Below are positions 1 through 8,527 of a stretch of 64,000 nucleotides of DNA, piece by piece. The stretch spans positions 62,001 to 126,000 of the forward strand of contig NZ_BMQK01000018.1 in the NCBI RefSeq assembly GCF_014648075.1. Reading direction: 5' to 3'. The DNA comes from Streptomyces ruber (GTDB taxonomy: Bacteria > Actinomycetota > Actinomycetes > Streptomycetales > Streptomycetaceae). A program made the translations under genes and the position numbers. Numbering within the stretch: position 1 is the first letter of the stretch; each line of letters starts with the position of its first letter. The notes under the pieces were generated by a model. The model worked only from the letters and a program-made list of their open reading frames with translations. It was not told where the DNA came from and ran no database searches.

Positions 1-51
1 TCCTCGCCGTCCTCGCGCGGGGCGTCTGCCGTCGAGGGGCCGTGGGCGTCG

Positions 52-711
52 CTATGTCATTTCACCGGCGTCCGTGACCATGCGGACGAGGGTGTCGACG
101 AGTTCGTCGACGGTGGTGTGCCACTTGTCCGTGTCGAGGTGGCCGCTGAGCTCCATGCCCGCGATGCCGTGGGCGCTGGTCAGCAGCAGGGCGCCGTAAT
201 GCCGTGCGTTCCGCTCTCCCGCGAGGGCGGCGACGATGTCCAGGAACTCGTCCTGAAAGCGTTCGGCCGCGCGGTCGGCCACGGCCGGGTCGCCTTCCGG
301 CCCGCATAGCTGACGCCGGATGCGATCCATCCCGTCACCGAGTTGCCCAGGAAGGTTCGCGCGCCGCCTGAACAACACCTGGTACAGGTGCGGCTGGTTC
401 CGGCCGACGTCGATGAGGGCGCGGAGAGCGCCGCGCAGCTTCTCGGAGGCGGACAGGGCCGGGTCGGTCCGAAGGGCGTGCACCTGGTCGCCGATCCGTT
501 CCCAGCTTTCGGCCGCGACGGCGGTCAGCAGGCTGTCCTTGCCCGTGAAGTGCCGGTACGGCGCTCCCCGGGTCACGCCTGCCCGCGCGCCCACCTCGCG
601 CAAGGTGACCGCTTCGGGGCCGCCGAGGTCGAGGAGCTCGGCGGCCGCGTCGAGCAGGGCGCGGCGGGTGGCGGCGGCGGACTCGGCACGGGTGGTCATG
701 ACGCCCATCAT
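52..711 (-). CDS. TetR/AcrR-family transcriptional regulator
   Basis: A 219-aa TetR-type repressor. The N-terminal helix-turn-helix lies at about residues 15-60 (core TLREVGARAGVTRGAPYRHF, then GKDSLL), and the rest is an all-helical ligand-binding and dimerisation domain. The length is normal for the family. Three in-frame ATGs (711, 708, 699) are possible and none has a clear Shine-Dalgarno sequence. It is divergent from an SDR dehydrogenase starting at 751. The 40-bp gap holds two copies of a TGACAnyGTCA palindrome, so I infer that it represses itself and the SDR gene and is released by a small lipophilic ligand. The ligand cannot be read from the sequence. Confidence 0.93.
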   Translation of the reverse strand: MMGVMTTRAESAAATRRALLDAAAELLDLGGPEAVTLREVGARAGVTRGAPYRHFTGKDSLLTAVAAESWERIGDQVHALRTDPALSASEKLRGALRALIDVGRNQPHLYQVLFRRRANLPGQLGDGMDRIRRQLCGPEGDPAVADRAAERFQDEFLDIVAALAGERNARHYGALLLTSAHGIAGMELSGHLDTDKWHTTVDELVDTLVRMVTDAGEMT

Positions 712-715
712 ACAG

Positions 716-762
716 TTGACAGTGTCATCTAAACCGGTACCGTAGCCAAGGTGACAACGTCA
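716..762 (+). promoter_or_regulatory. Promoter of the SDR gene with paired TetR-type operators
   Basis: TTGACA (716-721), a 16-bp spacer and TACCGT (738-743) place the start site at about 750, one base before the GTG at 751, so the transcript looks leaderless. A perfect palindrome TGACAGTGTCA (717-727) overlaps the -35 box. A near-copy TGACAACGTCA (752-762) lies over the start codon, 35 bp away. Two similar palindromes in a TetR-SDR divergent gap fit repressor binding. Confidence 0.7.
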
Positions 763-1671
763 TCTGAAACTCAGAAGCTGATCGTCGTGACCGGAGCCTC
801 CACGGGCATGGGCGCGTCAGCCGCCCGCGAACTGGCTCGCCAGGGATTCCACGTCCTGGCCGGCGTGCGACGCGACCGTGACGCCGACGCCATCCGATCG
901 ACCGGCATCGAGCCGGTCATCCTCGACATCACCGAGTCCGAGCAGGTGGAGGCACTCGCCGCCCGGGTCGCCGACGACCCGCGCGCGCTGCACGCGCTCG
1001 TCAACAACGCCGGCGTCCAGGTGAACGCCCCGGTCGAAGTCCTGCCGATGTCAGAGTGGCGGCGGGTGTTCGAAGTCAACCTCTTCGGCCACATCGCCGT
1101 CACTCAAGCGCTCCTACCCGCGCTGCTGCGCAGCAAGGGTCGTGTGATCAACATCAGCTCGGTCGGCGGCAAGTTCGCCATGGCCACATACGGCGCGTAC
1201 GCCGGCGCGAAGTTCGCCCTGGAGGCGGTCAGCGACTCGCTCCGCCGGGAGGTCGCTCCGCTGGGCGTACAGGTGGTCGTGGTCGAGCCCGGCGGCGTCC
1301 GCACGGAGATGGCTGCCCGCGGGGTCGAGACGGCGAACCACCTGGCTGCCCAGATGACGCCGGAGCAGGACGAGCGTTACGGCAGCCTGGTCCAGGCGAA
1401 CAACAAGTTGATGACCTCGGGTACTGCTTCAGGCCTGACCGCCGACGCCGCCGCCCGGGTCATCACGAGGGCCGTGACGACGCGTAGACCGCGCACCCGC
1501 TACACCGCCGGCCGGGATGCCGCCCTGATCATGCGCCTGGGCCCGATGCTGTCCGACCGCACGCTCGACCGCGTCCTCGCCGCCAACCTGCGCCGCCACT
1601 ACCCGAAGAAAGCCGTTGGCCGACGAGTACTCCACGAACGGCTCCGTCCCCTGTGGTGCGGCCACCGGTGA
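751..1671 (+). CDS. SDR-family NAD(P)-dependent oxidoreductase
   Basis: A 306-aa classical short-chain dehydrogenase. The Rossmann glycine motif TGASTGMG is at residues 14-21, followed by the NNAG motif (LVNNAGVQ) and the catalytic YAGAK (Tyr150, Lys154) with the preceding active-site Ser in INISSVGG. The start is GTG with a -10 box seven bases upstream, suggesting a leaderless message. The roughly 60-residue C-terminal extension (TTRRPRTRYTAG region) is common in oxidoreductases of this subgroup. Control by the divergent TetR gene is inferred from the paired operators. The substrate is unknown; ketone or aldehyde reduction in detoxification is the usual role beside a TetR gene. Confidence 0.9.
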   Translation: MTTSSETQKLIVVTGASTGMGASAARELARQGFHVLAGVRRDRDADAIRSTGIEPVILDITESEQVEALAARVADDPRALHALVNNAGVQVNAPVEVLPMSEWRRVFEVNLFGHIAVTQALLPALLRSKGRVINISSVGGKFAMATYGAYAGAKFALEAVSDSLRREVAPLGVQVVVVEPGGVRTEMAARGVETANHLAAQMTPEQDERYGSLVQANNKLMTSGTASGLTADAAARVITRAVTTRRPRTRYTAGRDAALIMRLGPMLSDRTLDRVLAANLRRHYPKKAVGRRVLHERLRPLWCGHR

Positions 1672-1813
1672 GCTCACAGTCAACGGACAACTTGCCCTCC
1701 TGCCCGGGACGAGGACTGCCCCGGCGTCGAGCCGCGGGCTCACTGCACGAGCGTCGCACCGCGGCCAGACCACAGGCCACGGCTTTCATGCGCAGGGCAT
1801 CCACATCAGGTTC

Positions 1814-3476
1814 TCAGGCTTCGTCCTCGTCGTCCTCGATGGCGTCCGGGGCCCGGAAGGGCCGCAGGCCCTGGCCGGGGCCACTGGCCTTGATGTTGAA
1901 GAGGTAACGGCCCAGGAAGGTGATGCGCCGGTCCTCGAGCGGGGAGAGGCGGGCGACGTCCTCGTCCTTGATGTCGTGGCCCCCGGCGCGGAGCTGGGCG
2001 ACGGCTGCGTCCAGGTAACGGGTGTTCCACAGCACCACGGCGTTGAGGACCAGGCCGAGGGCGGCGAGCTGGTCCTCCTGGCCCTCGCGATACGCCTGGT
2101 GGATCTGGCCCCGGCCGCCGTGGCAGATCGCGCGGGCCAGGCGGTGGCGGGACTCCTGCACGGTGAGTTGCCGGTTCGTCAGCCGGCGGTAGGTGTCGTC
2201 GACCGGGCCGATCAGGGCGAGCAGGTGCATGGTCCTGTCGATGCGGCCGTACTCGGCGAACGCGGCACCCAGCGGAGTTGGGTGGCCCTCGCGGCCGAAC
2301 ATCCGCAGCAGGTCGTAGGCGCGGACCTGGTTGGTGATGAGCGATCCGGCGACGCGGAGCATGTCCGGCCAGCGCGTGGCGATCCGCTTGCGGTTCACCT
2401 TGTTGCAGGCGACAGCCTCCAGCGGCCCGTACCTGCCGGGCGGGCCGTCCCCGTCGGCAGGTCCGCACGCCAGAACCGCTGGTCGTCCAGGTCCCGGAAG
2501 CGCGGGGCGAAGCGGAAGCCAAGCATCTTGTACAGGCCGAAGGCCATGTCGGAGTACGAGGCGTTGTCGGTCGCGACCATCTCCGGCCTCACCCCGCCGT
2601 CGAGATCGAGCAGGGTGTCCAGCGTGTACAGGCTATCGCGCGGCGCGCCGCGCACGACCATCGCGCCGATCCCCGCGACCTGGTCGTTGACGGCGTTGAG
2701 CCAGGTCACGCCGCGTTTGTAACCGTAGTACTTGGACGAGGGGCCGGTGTCGATGCTCTTGACCGGGACGACGAACCGCCGCCGAGCTTGTCCACCGACA
2801 GGCGGGCCCGGCCGCCGCCCTCGGGTACGACAGTCTCCACCTTCGCATCGTCGCCGGCCTCGGCGAGCCGGTCGGTCATCTGCCGCCAGGCCGCATCGAG
2901 CCCGCACGTGAGCTGGACCAGGTGCTCGCCGGCGTCCTCGGTCAGGGACAGGCCCGCGAGCACATCCGCGCGCATCGCCTCCCACCGCGCTCCGCCCAGC
3001 AGCCTCGCGCGCGGGTCGCCCCACCGGTTCGACGGGGCGGCGAACACCGCGCGCCGGTTCAGCGCGCGGTGCAGCTGCTCCAGCACGCACACCACGTACG
3101 CGTCCCGGTCGACCGCCCCCTGGGGCAGCTTGGCGTTGGAGAACACCGCCCGCTTCCATAGGGCGGGCACCAGCCCGGCGTCGATCTCGCGGGGCAGCGA
3201 CGGCCGGTCCTTGACCCGCCGCCGCGAGAGCGCGGGCAGGCGGCGCACCGCCTTCAGGATGCGCCGCCCGGCCGGGGCGGCGCCCAGCGCGTGAGACTCG
3301 CCCAGCAAGGAGGGGAAGGGGCGCACGGTGTTGTAGCGCAGGGCCAGCTTCTCGCGCATCGCCGCCTCGGCCGACCCGTCGTCCTCGGGCACCGGGGCCT
3401 CGACGGTCGCGACCGACATCCGCTCGACGATCTTTCCGTGGACCTCGGCGAGGCCCCAGGACGGTGTGCTGGCCAA
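1814..3476 (-). pseudogene. Tn3-family transposase remnant (frameshifted, N-terminally truncated)
   Basis: The strand encodes the C-terminal two-thirds of a Tn3-type DDE transposase in three frames. Residues from 3476 to about 2780 give the middle region, ending in LSVDKLGG. From about 2780 to 2450 another frame continues with RRFVVPVKSIDTG, YKRGVTWLNAVNDQ and TDNASYSDMAFGLYKMLGF. A third frame from about 2450 (YGPLEAVACNKVNRKRI) runs to the stop at 1814 and contains QEDQLAALGLVLNAVVLWNT. The three pieces fit together as one protein, so at least two frameshifts have broken it. Intact Tn3 transposases are near 1000 aa, and about 300 N-terminal residues are missing. I found no convincing 38-bp terminal repeats, so the element limits are unknown. 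It is almost certainly inactive. Confidence 0.9.
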
Positions 3477-3526
3477 TCAAGATCAATCTCACCGGGATCT
3501 CCTGTACGCCGACTACTCACACCCGT

Positions 3527-4519
3527 CTACTGCGGGCCCTGCCGAGCAGCGGGTACGGGGCGATGCGGAGCAGGAGCGCGCTGTCCGCTGGGTGGGAGCG
3601 TGGCCGGGGCTGCGGCCAGGGGGACGGGCGGGGCCTGGTCGAGGACGGCGCGGCGCAGTTGTTCCATTTTCGGCGGCAGCAGGGAGGTCAGGCCGTACCG
3701 GGCCCGGCCGGTGCGGTAGCTGGAGATGAGGCCCTTCTCCTCCAGTGGCATCCCGGGCGGGCGCAGTACGGCGTTCCCGTCCGCGTCGGGGAGGCCGGCG
3801 TGGTTGACGAACAGGCTCACCCACAACCGGCTGGTGCCGTGGGCGCGTTCGACCAGTCGGGCGCGGACCGCCAGCCATCGTTCCAGCGCGGCCCGCCCGA
3901 CGGGGGAGAGCGGGTACCAGGCGCTGTCCGTCTCGACCGCGCCGCGCTGCGGGCGCCGTTCGACGTACACCGCTTGTCCGCCGGGGGCGAGGTGGTGCAG
4001 CCGCAGCGCGGTCAGTTCCCCGGCGCGCGGGGCGGCGTCCAGGACCAGGGCGAGCAGGGCGGTGAGGCGTGTCAGGCCCGGTGACATCGCCGTGGCGAGG
4101 TTCTGGTCCAGCTCGCGGCGCAGGGCGGCCAGGGTGCCGTAGTCGGGGGTGGGCCGCAGGGGTGTCCGGCCGCCGTTGCCCAGCCGCAGCGGGGGCATCC
4201 CGTACGCCTTGCGCACCAGTTGCAGGCACTGCAACCGGGCCTCGTTGGTGGCCGGTGAGGTGGGCGGGTAGCCGCCGGCCAGCTGCCGGGCGCGCAGCGC
4301 GCCGGACTCCGCGAGCCGGAGATACGTGCCCAGCGCCTCCTTCTCGAGCAGGCGCCGCAGGCTGCGCCGGGCACCGACCGGCAGCCCGCCGCGGGCCAGG
4401 GCCCGCTCCATCTCACCGCGGACCATGGCCAGTTGGCGCCGCCGCTCCTTGCCCACCCGCACGTCGGCAAGGAGTGCGTCGAGAGCGGTGATCGAGGCGA
4501 ACTCCGGCATGCCTCCCAT
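3527..4519 (-). CDS. Tyrosine recombinase/integrase-like protein
   Basis: A 330-aa protein whose middle (about residues 130-240) resembles the catalytic core of phage-type integrases. DAAPRAGELTALRLHHL matches the first catalytic-Arg box (usually GLRxGELxxLxxxDI), followed by a beta-hairpin-like segment and LSPVGRAALERWLAVR. I cannot place the second HxxR box or the catalytic Tyr. The C-terminus degenerates into Pro/Ala-rich sequence, so it may be defective or a divergent non-catalytic relative. It begins 25 bp after the oxidoreductase stop on the same strand and ends about 50 bp before the Tn3 remnant. That fits a scar of mobile DNA. The start has no obvious ribosome-binding site. Confidence 0.55.
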   Translation of the reverse strand: MGGMPEFASITALDALLADVRVGKERRRQLAMVRGEMERALARGGLPVGARRSLRRLLEKEALGTYLRLAESGALRARQLAGGYPPTSPATNEARLQCLQLVRKAYGMPPLRLGNGGRTPLRPTPDYGTLAALRRELDQNLATAMSPGLTRLTALLALVLDAAPRAGELTALRLHHLAPGGQAVYVERRPQRGAVETDSAWYPLSPVGRAALERWLAVRARLVERAHGTSRLWVSLFVNHAGLPDADGNAVLRPPGMPLEEKGLISSYRTGRARYGLTSLLPPKMEQLRRAVLDQAPPVPLAAAPATLPPSGQRAPAPHRPVPAARQGPQ

Positions 4520-4544
4520 TGTCGCCCGGGCCGCTTCCGCCCGG

Positions 4545-6908
4545 TCAGGCGGAAGCGGCCGCCCGCCCCGCCGCCCCCTGCGGCGTGCGTGCCTCCGTGG
4601 CTTCCGTACGCTCCTCCAGGCGGACGACGATCCCCTTGGACGTCGGGGTGTTGCTGATGTCCGCCACGCTGTCCAGCGGCACCAGCACGTTCGTCTCCGG
4701 GTAGTAGGCGGCGGCGCAGCCGCGGGAGGTGTTGTACCCGACCACCCGGAAGTCCTCCGCCCTGCGTTCCACGCCGTCGCGCCAGACGCCGACCAGGTCG
4801 ACGCGGGCGCCCTCCGCGAGGCCGAGTGCCCGTATGTCGTCGGGGTTGACGAACACGACGCGGCGGGACCCGTGGATGCCGCGGTAGCGGTCGTTGTCCG
4901 TGTAGGGCACGGTGTTCCACTGGTCGTGCGAGCGCAGCGTCTGCAGGATCAGGTGTCCTTCCGGGGCGCTCAGCATCTCGAAGTCGTTCCGGCTGAACAG
5001 GGCCTTTCCGGACGGGGTGGGGAAGTGGCCCTCGTTCACCGGGTTGGGCAGCCCGAAGCCGCCGGGCCGGGAGACACGTGTGTTGAAGTCCTCGAAGCCC
5101 GGTACGACACGGGCGATGTGGTCCCGGATGCACCCGTAGTCCGCCTCGAACCGTGCCCAGCGCACGGGTACCTTGTCGCCGAGCGTGCGGCGGGCCAGCC
5201 GGCTGAGGATGGCGACCTCGCTCAGCAGGTGCTTGGAGGCGGGCCGCAGGACTCCGCGTGAGGCGTGGACCTGGCTCATCGAGTCCTCGACGGTCACGAA
5301 CTGCTCGCCGGTGGCCTGTACGTCCCGTTCCGTGCGGCCGAGGGTGGGCAGGATCAGGGCCGTCTCGCCGCAGACGGTGTGGGAGCGGTTGAGCTTGGTC
5401 GAGATGTGCGCGGTGAGCCGGCAGCGGCGCATCGCCGCCTCCGTGACCTCGCTGTCCGGAGTGGCCCGTACGAAATTGCCCGCCAGGCCGAGGAAGACCT
5501 TGGCGCGGCCGTCCCGCATCGCCCTGATCGAGCCGACGGAGTCCAGGCCGTGCTCCCGGGGCGGCTCGAAGGAGAACTCCCGGGCGAGGGCGTCGAGGAA
5601 GGAGTCGGGCATCCGTTCCCAGATGCCCATCGTGCGGTCGCCCTGCACGTTGCTGTGGCCGCGCACCGGGCACACGCCGGCTCCGGGCCGGCCGATGTTG
5701 CCGCGCAGCAGCTGGAAGTTGACCACTTCGCGGATGGTGGGTACCCCGTGCTTGTGCTGGGTCAGGCCCATCGCCCAGCAGACGATCACGCGTTTGCTCT
5801 CCAGGACCAGGTCACGGATCTCCTCGATCCGGGCGCGGGTCAGCCCGGTGGCCTCCTCCACCTCCGGCCAGGAGACCGTGGCGCGCAGGTGGGTGGCGAA
5901 CTCCTCGAAGCCGGTGGTGTGGCCGTCGATGAAGGCGCGGTCGAGCACGGTGCCGGGGGCGGCGTCCTCCGCCTCGAGCAGGAGGAGGTTGAGCGCCTGG
6001 AAGAGCGCGAGGTCGCCGCCGACCTTGATGTGCAGGAACTTGTCGGCGATCCGGACGCCGCGGCCGACGACGCCCCGGGGCCGCTGCGGATTCTTGAAGC
6101 GGGCGAGTCCCGCCTCGGGCAGCGGGTTGACGGCGACGATGCGGCCGCCGCGGCGCTTGGTCTCCTCCAGCGCGGACAGCATCCGCGGGTGGTTCGTACC
6201 CGGGTTCTGGCCCACGACGAAGACGAGGTCGGCGTGGTAGAGGTCGCGCAGGCTGACGTCGCCCTTGCCGATGCCCAGGGTCTCGTTGAGTGCGGAGCCG
6301 CTGGACTCGTGGCACATGTTGGAGCAGTCGGGCAGGTTGTTCGTCCCGAAGGCCCGGGCGAACAGCTGCAGCACGAACGCGGCCTCGTTGCTCGCGCGGC
6401 CGGAGGTGTAGAAGACCGCCTCGTCGGGGGAGTCGAGGGCCCGCAGTTCGTCGGCGAGCAGGTCGAGGGCGGCGCTCCAGGAGATCGGTTCGTAGTGCTC
6501 GGAGCCGGGCCGCTTGACCATGGGCCGGGTCAGCCGGCCCTGCTGGTTGAGCCACCGGTCGGACTTCCCGGCCAGCTCGGCGACCGAGTGGCGGCTGAAG
6601 AAGTCGGTGGTGACGCGGCGTGAGGTCGCCTCGTCGTTCGTGTGCTTGGCGCCGTTCTCGCAGTACTCGTTGACCGGACGGTCCCCCGGCTCCGGCTCGG
6701 GCCAGGCGCAGCCGGGGCAGTCGAAGCCGCGTACCTGGTTCAGGTTCAGCAGCGTGAGCGCCGTACGTTTCGGTGACGTCTGGGACAGGGAGTACTGCAT
6801 CGCGTGGTACACCGCCGGCACGCCCGCTGCCCAGGTCGCGGGCGGGGTGACCGCGAGGTGGTCCTCGTGTGTCTCCTCGTTCGGTTCCTCGCTCGGTACT
6901 CGCTGCAA
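4545..6908 (-). CDS. FdhF/YdeP-family molybdopterin oxidoreductase
   Basis: A predicted 787-aa cytoplasmic Mo-bisMGD enzyme of the formate dehydrogenase alpha/YdeP type. The N-terminal CPGCAW and the later Cys in NEYCENGAK form a cluster-binding region. CSNMCHESSG, GIGKGDVSLRDL and VGQNPGTNHPRM are typical pterin-binding blocks. The C-terminal molydop-binding domain starts near GHLILQTLRSHDQWNT. I chose the TTG at 6908 because AGGAG (6917-6921) lies 8 nt upstream and the length then fits the family. An open frame continues to 7391 but overlaps the preceding gene. The stop of the SRPBCC gene is 29 bp upstream, so the two are probably co-transcribed. YdeP relatives are linked to acid or oxidative stress; the substrate here is unknown. 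Confidence 0.9.
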   Translation of the reverse strand: MQRVPSEEPNEETHEDHLAVTPPATWAAGVPAVYHAMQYSLSQTSPKRTALTLLNLNQVRGFDCPGCAWPEPEPGDRPVNEYCENGAKHTNDEATSRRVTTDFFSRHSVAELAGKSDRWLNQQGRLTRPMVKRPGSEHYEPISWSAALDLLADELRALDSPDEAVFYTSGRASNEAAFVLQLFARAFGTNNLPDCSNMCHESSGSALNETLGIGKGDVSLRDLYHADLVFVVGQNPGTNHPRMLSALEETKRRGGRIVAVNPLPEAGLARFKNPQRPRGVVGRGVRIADKFLHIKVGGDLALFQALNLLLLEAEDAAPGTVLDRAFIDGHTTGFEEFATHLRATVSWPEVEEATGLTRARIEEIRDLVLESKRVIVCWAMGLTQHKHGVPTIREVVNFQLLRGNIGRPGAGVCPVRGHSNVQGDRTMGIWERMPDSFLDALAREFSFEPPREHGLDSVGSIRAMRDGRAKVFLGLAGNFVRATPDSEVTEAAMRRCRLTAHISTKLNRSHTVCGETALILPTLGRTERDVQATGEQFVTVEDSMSQVHASRGVLRPASKHLLSEVAILSRLARRTLGDKVPVRWARFEADYGCIRDHIARVVPGFEDFNTRVSRPGGFGLPNPVNEGHFPTPSGKALFSRNDFEMLSAPEGHLILQTLRSHDQWNTVPYTDNDRYRGIHGSRRVVFVNPDDIRALGLAEGARVDLVGVWRDGVERRAEDFRVVGYNTSRGCAAAYYPETNVLVPLDSVADISNTPTSKGIVVRLEERTEATEARTPQGAAGRAAASA

Positions 6909-6937
6909 CGTCGACTCTCCTCGTTCTCGTCGTGCGC

Positions 6938-7456
6938 TCAGCCGGTCGGCCAGGTCGGCACCACGGGCCGGTCCTGTCCCGCATCGAGTCGCACATGCCC
7001 CTTGCTGATCTCGCCGCGCCAGGTACCGGTCTCGCAGCCCTGATGCTCGATGAACTCCTTGAAGCACGTGAGCGAACGGCGGACGGCTCGGCGGGTGAGA
7101 CCGAGCGCGTCTCCCGCCCGCTCCGTGACCCCCGGCTTCGAGAGTCCGATCCGCAGGGTCACCCGGCAGCGGTCCGCGTCCAGGGCTCGGAACGTCACGG
7201 TGCCCCGGTGGCGGGGTGCGTCGAGCGCCTCCCAGGTCAGATGCCGGTCGGGGACCTGTTCCAGGATCTCCGCGTCGAACCGGTAGGTCTTCGCCCCGTA
7301 CCGGACCACCCAGTGGGTGAACGCCGCCTGGATCTGGTCGACACGCCGGACGCCGTCCATGAACCGGGGGAAGGTCCTGAACTGCGTCCACTGGTTGTAC
7401 GCCACGTGGACCGGGACGTCGACGTCGATCGACTCCTCAGTGGTGCTCATGGCCAC
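6938..7456 (-). CDS. SRPBCC-fold (START/cyclase-like) protein
   Basis: A 172-aa protein of the polyketide cyclase/START-like superfamily. It has the usual opening IDVDVPVHVAYNQWTQF, then FPRFMDGVRRVDQI and the beta-strand series ending near FKEFIEHQG. The GTG at 7456 is preferred because GAGGAG sits 7 nt upstream; an ATG two codons later (7450) is the alternative. The last 25 residues are charged and poorly conserved in character. It is the first gene of a likely two-gene unit with the molybdopterin oxidoreductase. Members of this fold bind hydrophobic ligands. With no polyketide genes nearby, a biosynthetic cyclase role is not supported. Confidence 0.82.
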   Translation of the reverse strand: MAMSTTEESIDVDVPVHVAYNQWTQFRTFPRFMDGVRRVDQIQAAFTHWVVRYGAKTYRFDAEILEQVPDRHLTWEALDAPRHRGTVTFRALDADRCRVTLRIGLSKPGVTERAGDALGLTRRAVRRSLTCFKEFIEHQGCETGTWRGEISKGHVRLDAGQDRPVVPTWPTG

Positions 7457-7580
7457 CGTCCGTCTCCTCGCAACCCACCGGTGGCCGCGCGGTACGACAG
7501 TGACACGCGGCACCCGGGCGCGGACGCCCGCGCTTCCCCCACCCGGTTCCCCGGCACGGCAGTCTCATTCCGGCCGTTCC

Positions 7581-7641
7581 GGCCCCGCTGCGCGGGGTCC
7601 GTGCGCGACGCCCGCGCGGACGGACCCCGCGCGGCGGGGCC
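7581..7641. repeat. Long near-perfect inverted repeat (27-bp arms)
   Basis: Arms 7581-7607 and 7615-7641 pair over 27 positions with one mismatch and one G-U, around a 7-nt loop. It lies in the divergent gap between the SRPBCC gene and the riboswitch promoter, where no terminator is needed. It could insulate the two promoters or be an IS or repeat relic. Confidence 0.7.
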
Positions 7642-7699
7642 GGGGGCGTGTGCCCGTGCCGGCCACGGACCCGGCTTCCGCTCCCCCTGGCGGATCGTT

Positions 7700-7830
7700 T
7701 AGGCTTGCGGCAGCGAAGGGGAGTAGTCCCGCAACACCGCTGGTCGACACGCTGGACAGGGCTCCTGTCCCGGCCACCGGGCCTCGGCACACTGCCGGGG
7801 TGGACGAGACCTTCGGCCATGCATGACCCT
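7700..7830 (+). promoter_or_regulatory. yybP-ykoY manganese riboswitch with its promoter
   Basis: The two conserved loops of the yybP-ykoY aptamer are visible: GGGGAGTAG at 7718-7726 and GAGACCTTCGGCC at 7806-7818. Closing helix P1 can form between CGAAGG (7714-7719) and CCTTCG (7810-7815). TAGGCT (7700-7705) is a suitable -10 box with transcription starting near 7712, directly at the aptamer. The downstream gene is a GDT1/UPF0016 transporter, one of the known gene families under this Mn2+-sensing class. The expression platform between 7830 and 7942 is GC-rich and its switching mode is not obvious. Confidence 0.85.
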
Positions 7831-7942
7831 GCGTCCGCACCGACCGTGCGGGCGGCTCCGTCGTGCCGGGCCGAACAGGTTCCCCCGTCGCCCCCTGGGT
7901 GCCGTACGAGCCCGCGGCCCGGCCCCAGCAGAAAGCACTTCG

Positions 7943-8527
7943 ATGACCTTCGACCCCCTGGCGATCATCACCGCCTTCGGGCTGATCTTCCTCGCCGAGC
8001 TCCCCGACAAGACGATGTTCGCCTCGCTGGCCATGGGCACCCGCATGCGGCCCCTGTACGTGTGGTTCGGCACCTCGACCGCGTTCATCGTCCATGTCGC
8101 CATCGCCGTCGGTGCCGGCAGCCTCCTCGGTCTGCTGCCGGACATGGCGGTCAAACTCGTCTCGGCCGCCCTGTTCGCCTTCGGCGCCTTCGTCCTCCTG
8201 CGCAGCGGGGGCGACGACGATGACGACGAAGCCGGTGCCAAGACGGTGACCGGCTTCTGGCCGGTCTACACCACCGCCTTCATGGCCGTCTTCATCAGCG
8301 AGTGGGGTGACCTCACCCAGATCACCACGGCCAACCTCGCCGCCACCAACGGCTGGCTTCCCACCGCCGTCGGTTCCGCCGCCGCGCTGATGTCCGTCTC
8401 CGCCCTCGCGCTCCTCGTCGGCCAGTTCATCGCCAAGCGCGTCCCCCTCAGGACCGTGCAGCGCATCGGTGGGGCCTGCATGGTCGTACTCGCCCTGTGG
8501 ACCCTCGTCGAGGCCTTCACGGGCTGA
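7943..8527 (+). CDS. GDT1/TMEM165 (UPF0016) family cation transporter
   Basis: A 194-aa integral membrane protein made of two related three-helix halves. Each half carries the family signature: AELPDKT at about residues 19-25 and SEWGDLTQIT in the second half, the acidic residues that bind the cation. An acidic loop (GGDDDDDEAG) separates the halves. Relatives (MneA, GDT1, TMEM165) export Mn2+ or exchange Ca2+ or Mn2+ for protons. The yybP-ykoY riboswitch upstream argues for manganese efflux induced by excess Mn2+. The ATG at 7943 gives the standard length and starts directly at the first helix. Confidence 0.93.
   Translation: MTFDPLAIITAFGLIFLAELPDKTMFASLAMGTRMRPLYVWFGTSTAFIVHVAIAVGAGSLLGLLPDMAVKLVSAALFAFGAFVLLRSGGDDDDDEAGAKTVTGFWPVYTTAFMAVFISEWGDLTQITTANLAATNGWLPTAVGSAAALMSVSALALLVGQFIAKRVPLRTVQRIGGACMVVLALWTLVEAFTG

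Noticed and set aside
1..51. Possible 3' end of another gene at the left window edge
   Set aside because: Too short to judge; no motif or terminator is visible.
1616..2722. Long plus-strand open frame (about 368 codons) opposite the transposase remnant
   Set aside because: It is antisense to recognisable Tn3 transposase sequence, has no motif and shows the Val/Gly/Arg bias of a shadow frame in high-GC DNA.
5265..6623. 452-codon plus-strand frame inside the molybdopterin oxidoreductase
   Set aside because: It is a shadow of a gene with clear family motifs on the minus strand.
6938..7456. SRPBCC protein as part of a polyketide gene cluster, together with the thioesterase at 41490
   Set aside because: There is no PKS, NRPS, carrier protein or tailoring set in the window, and the two genes are 34 kb apart.
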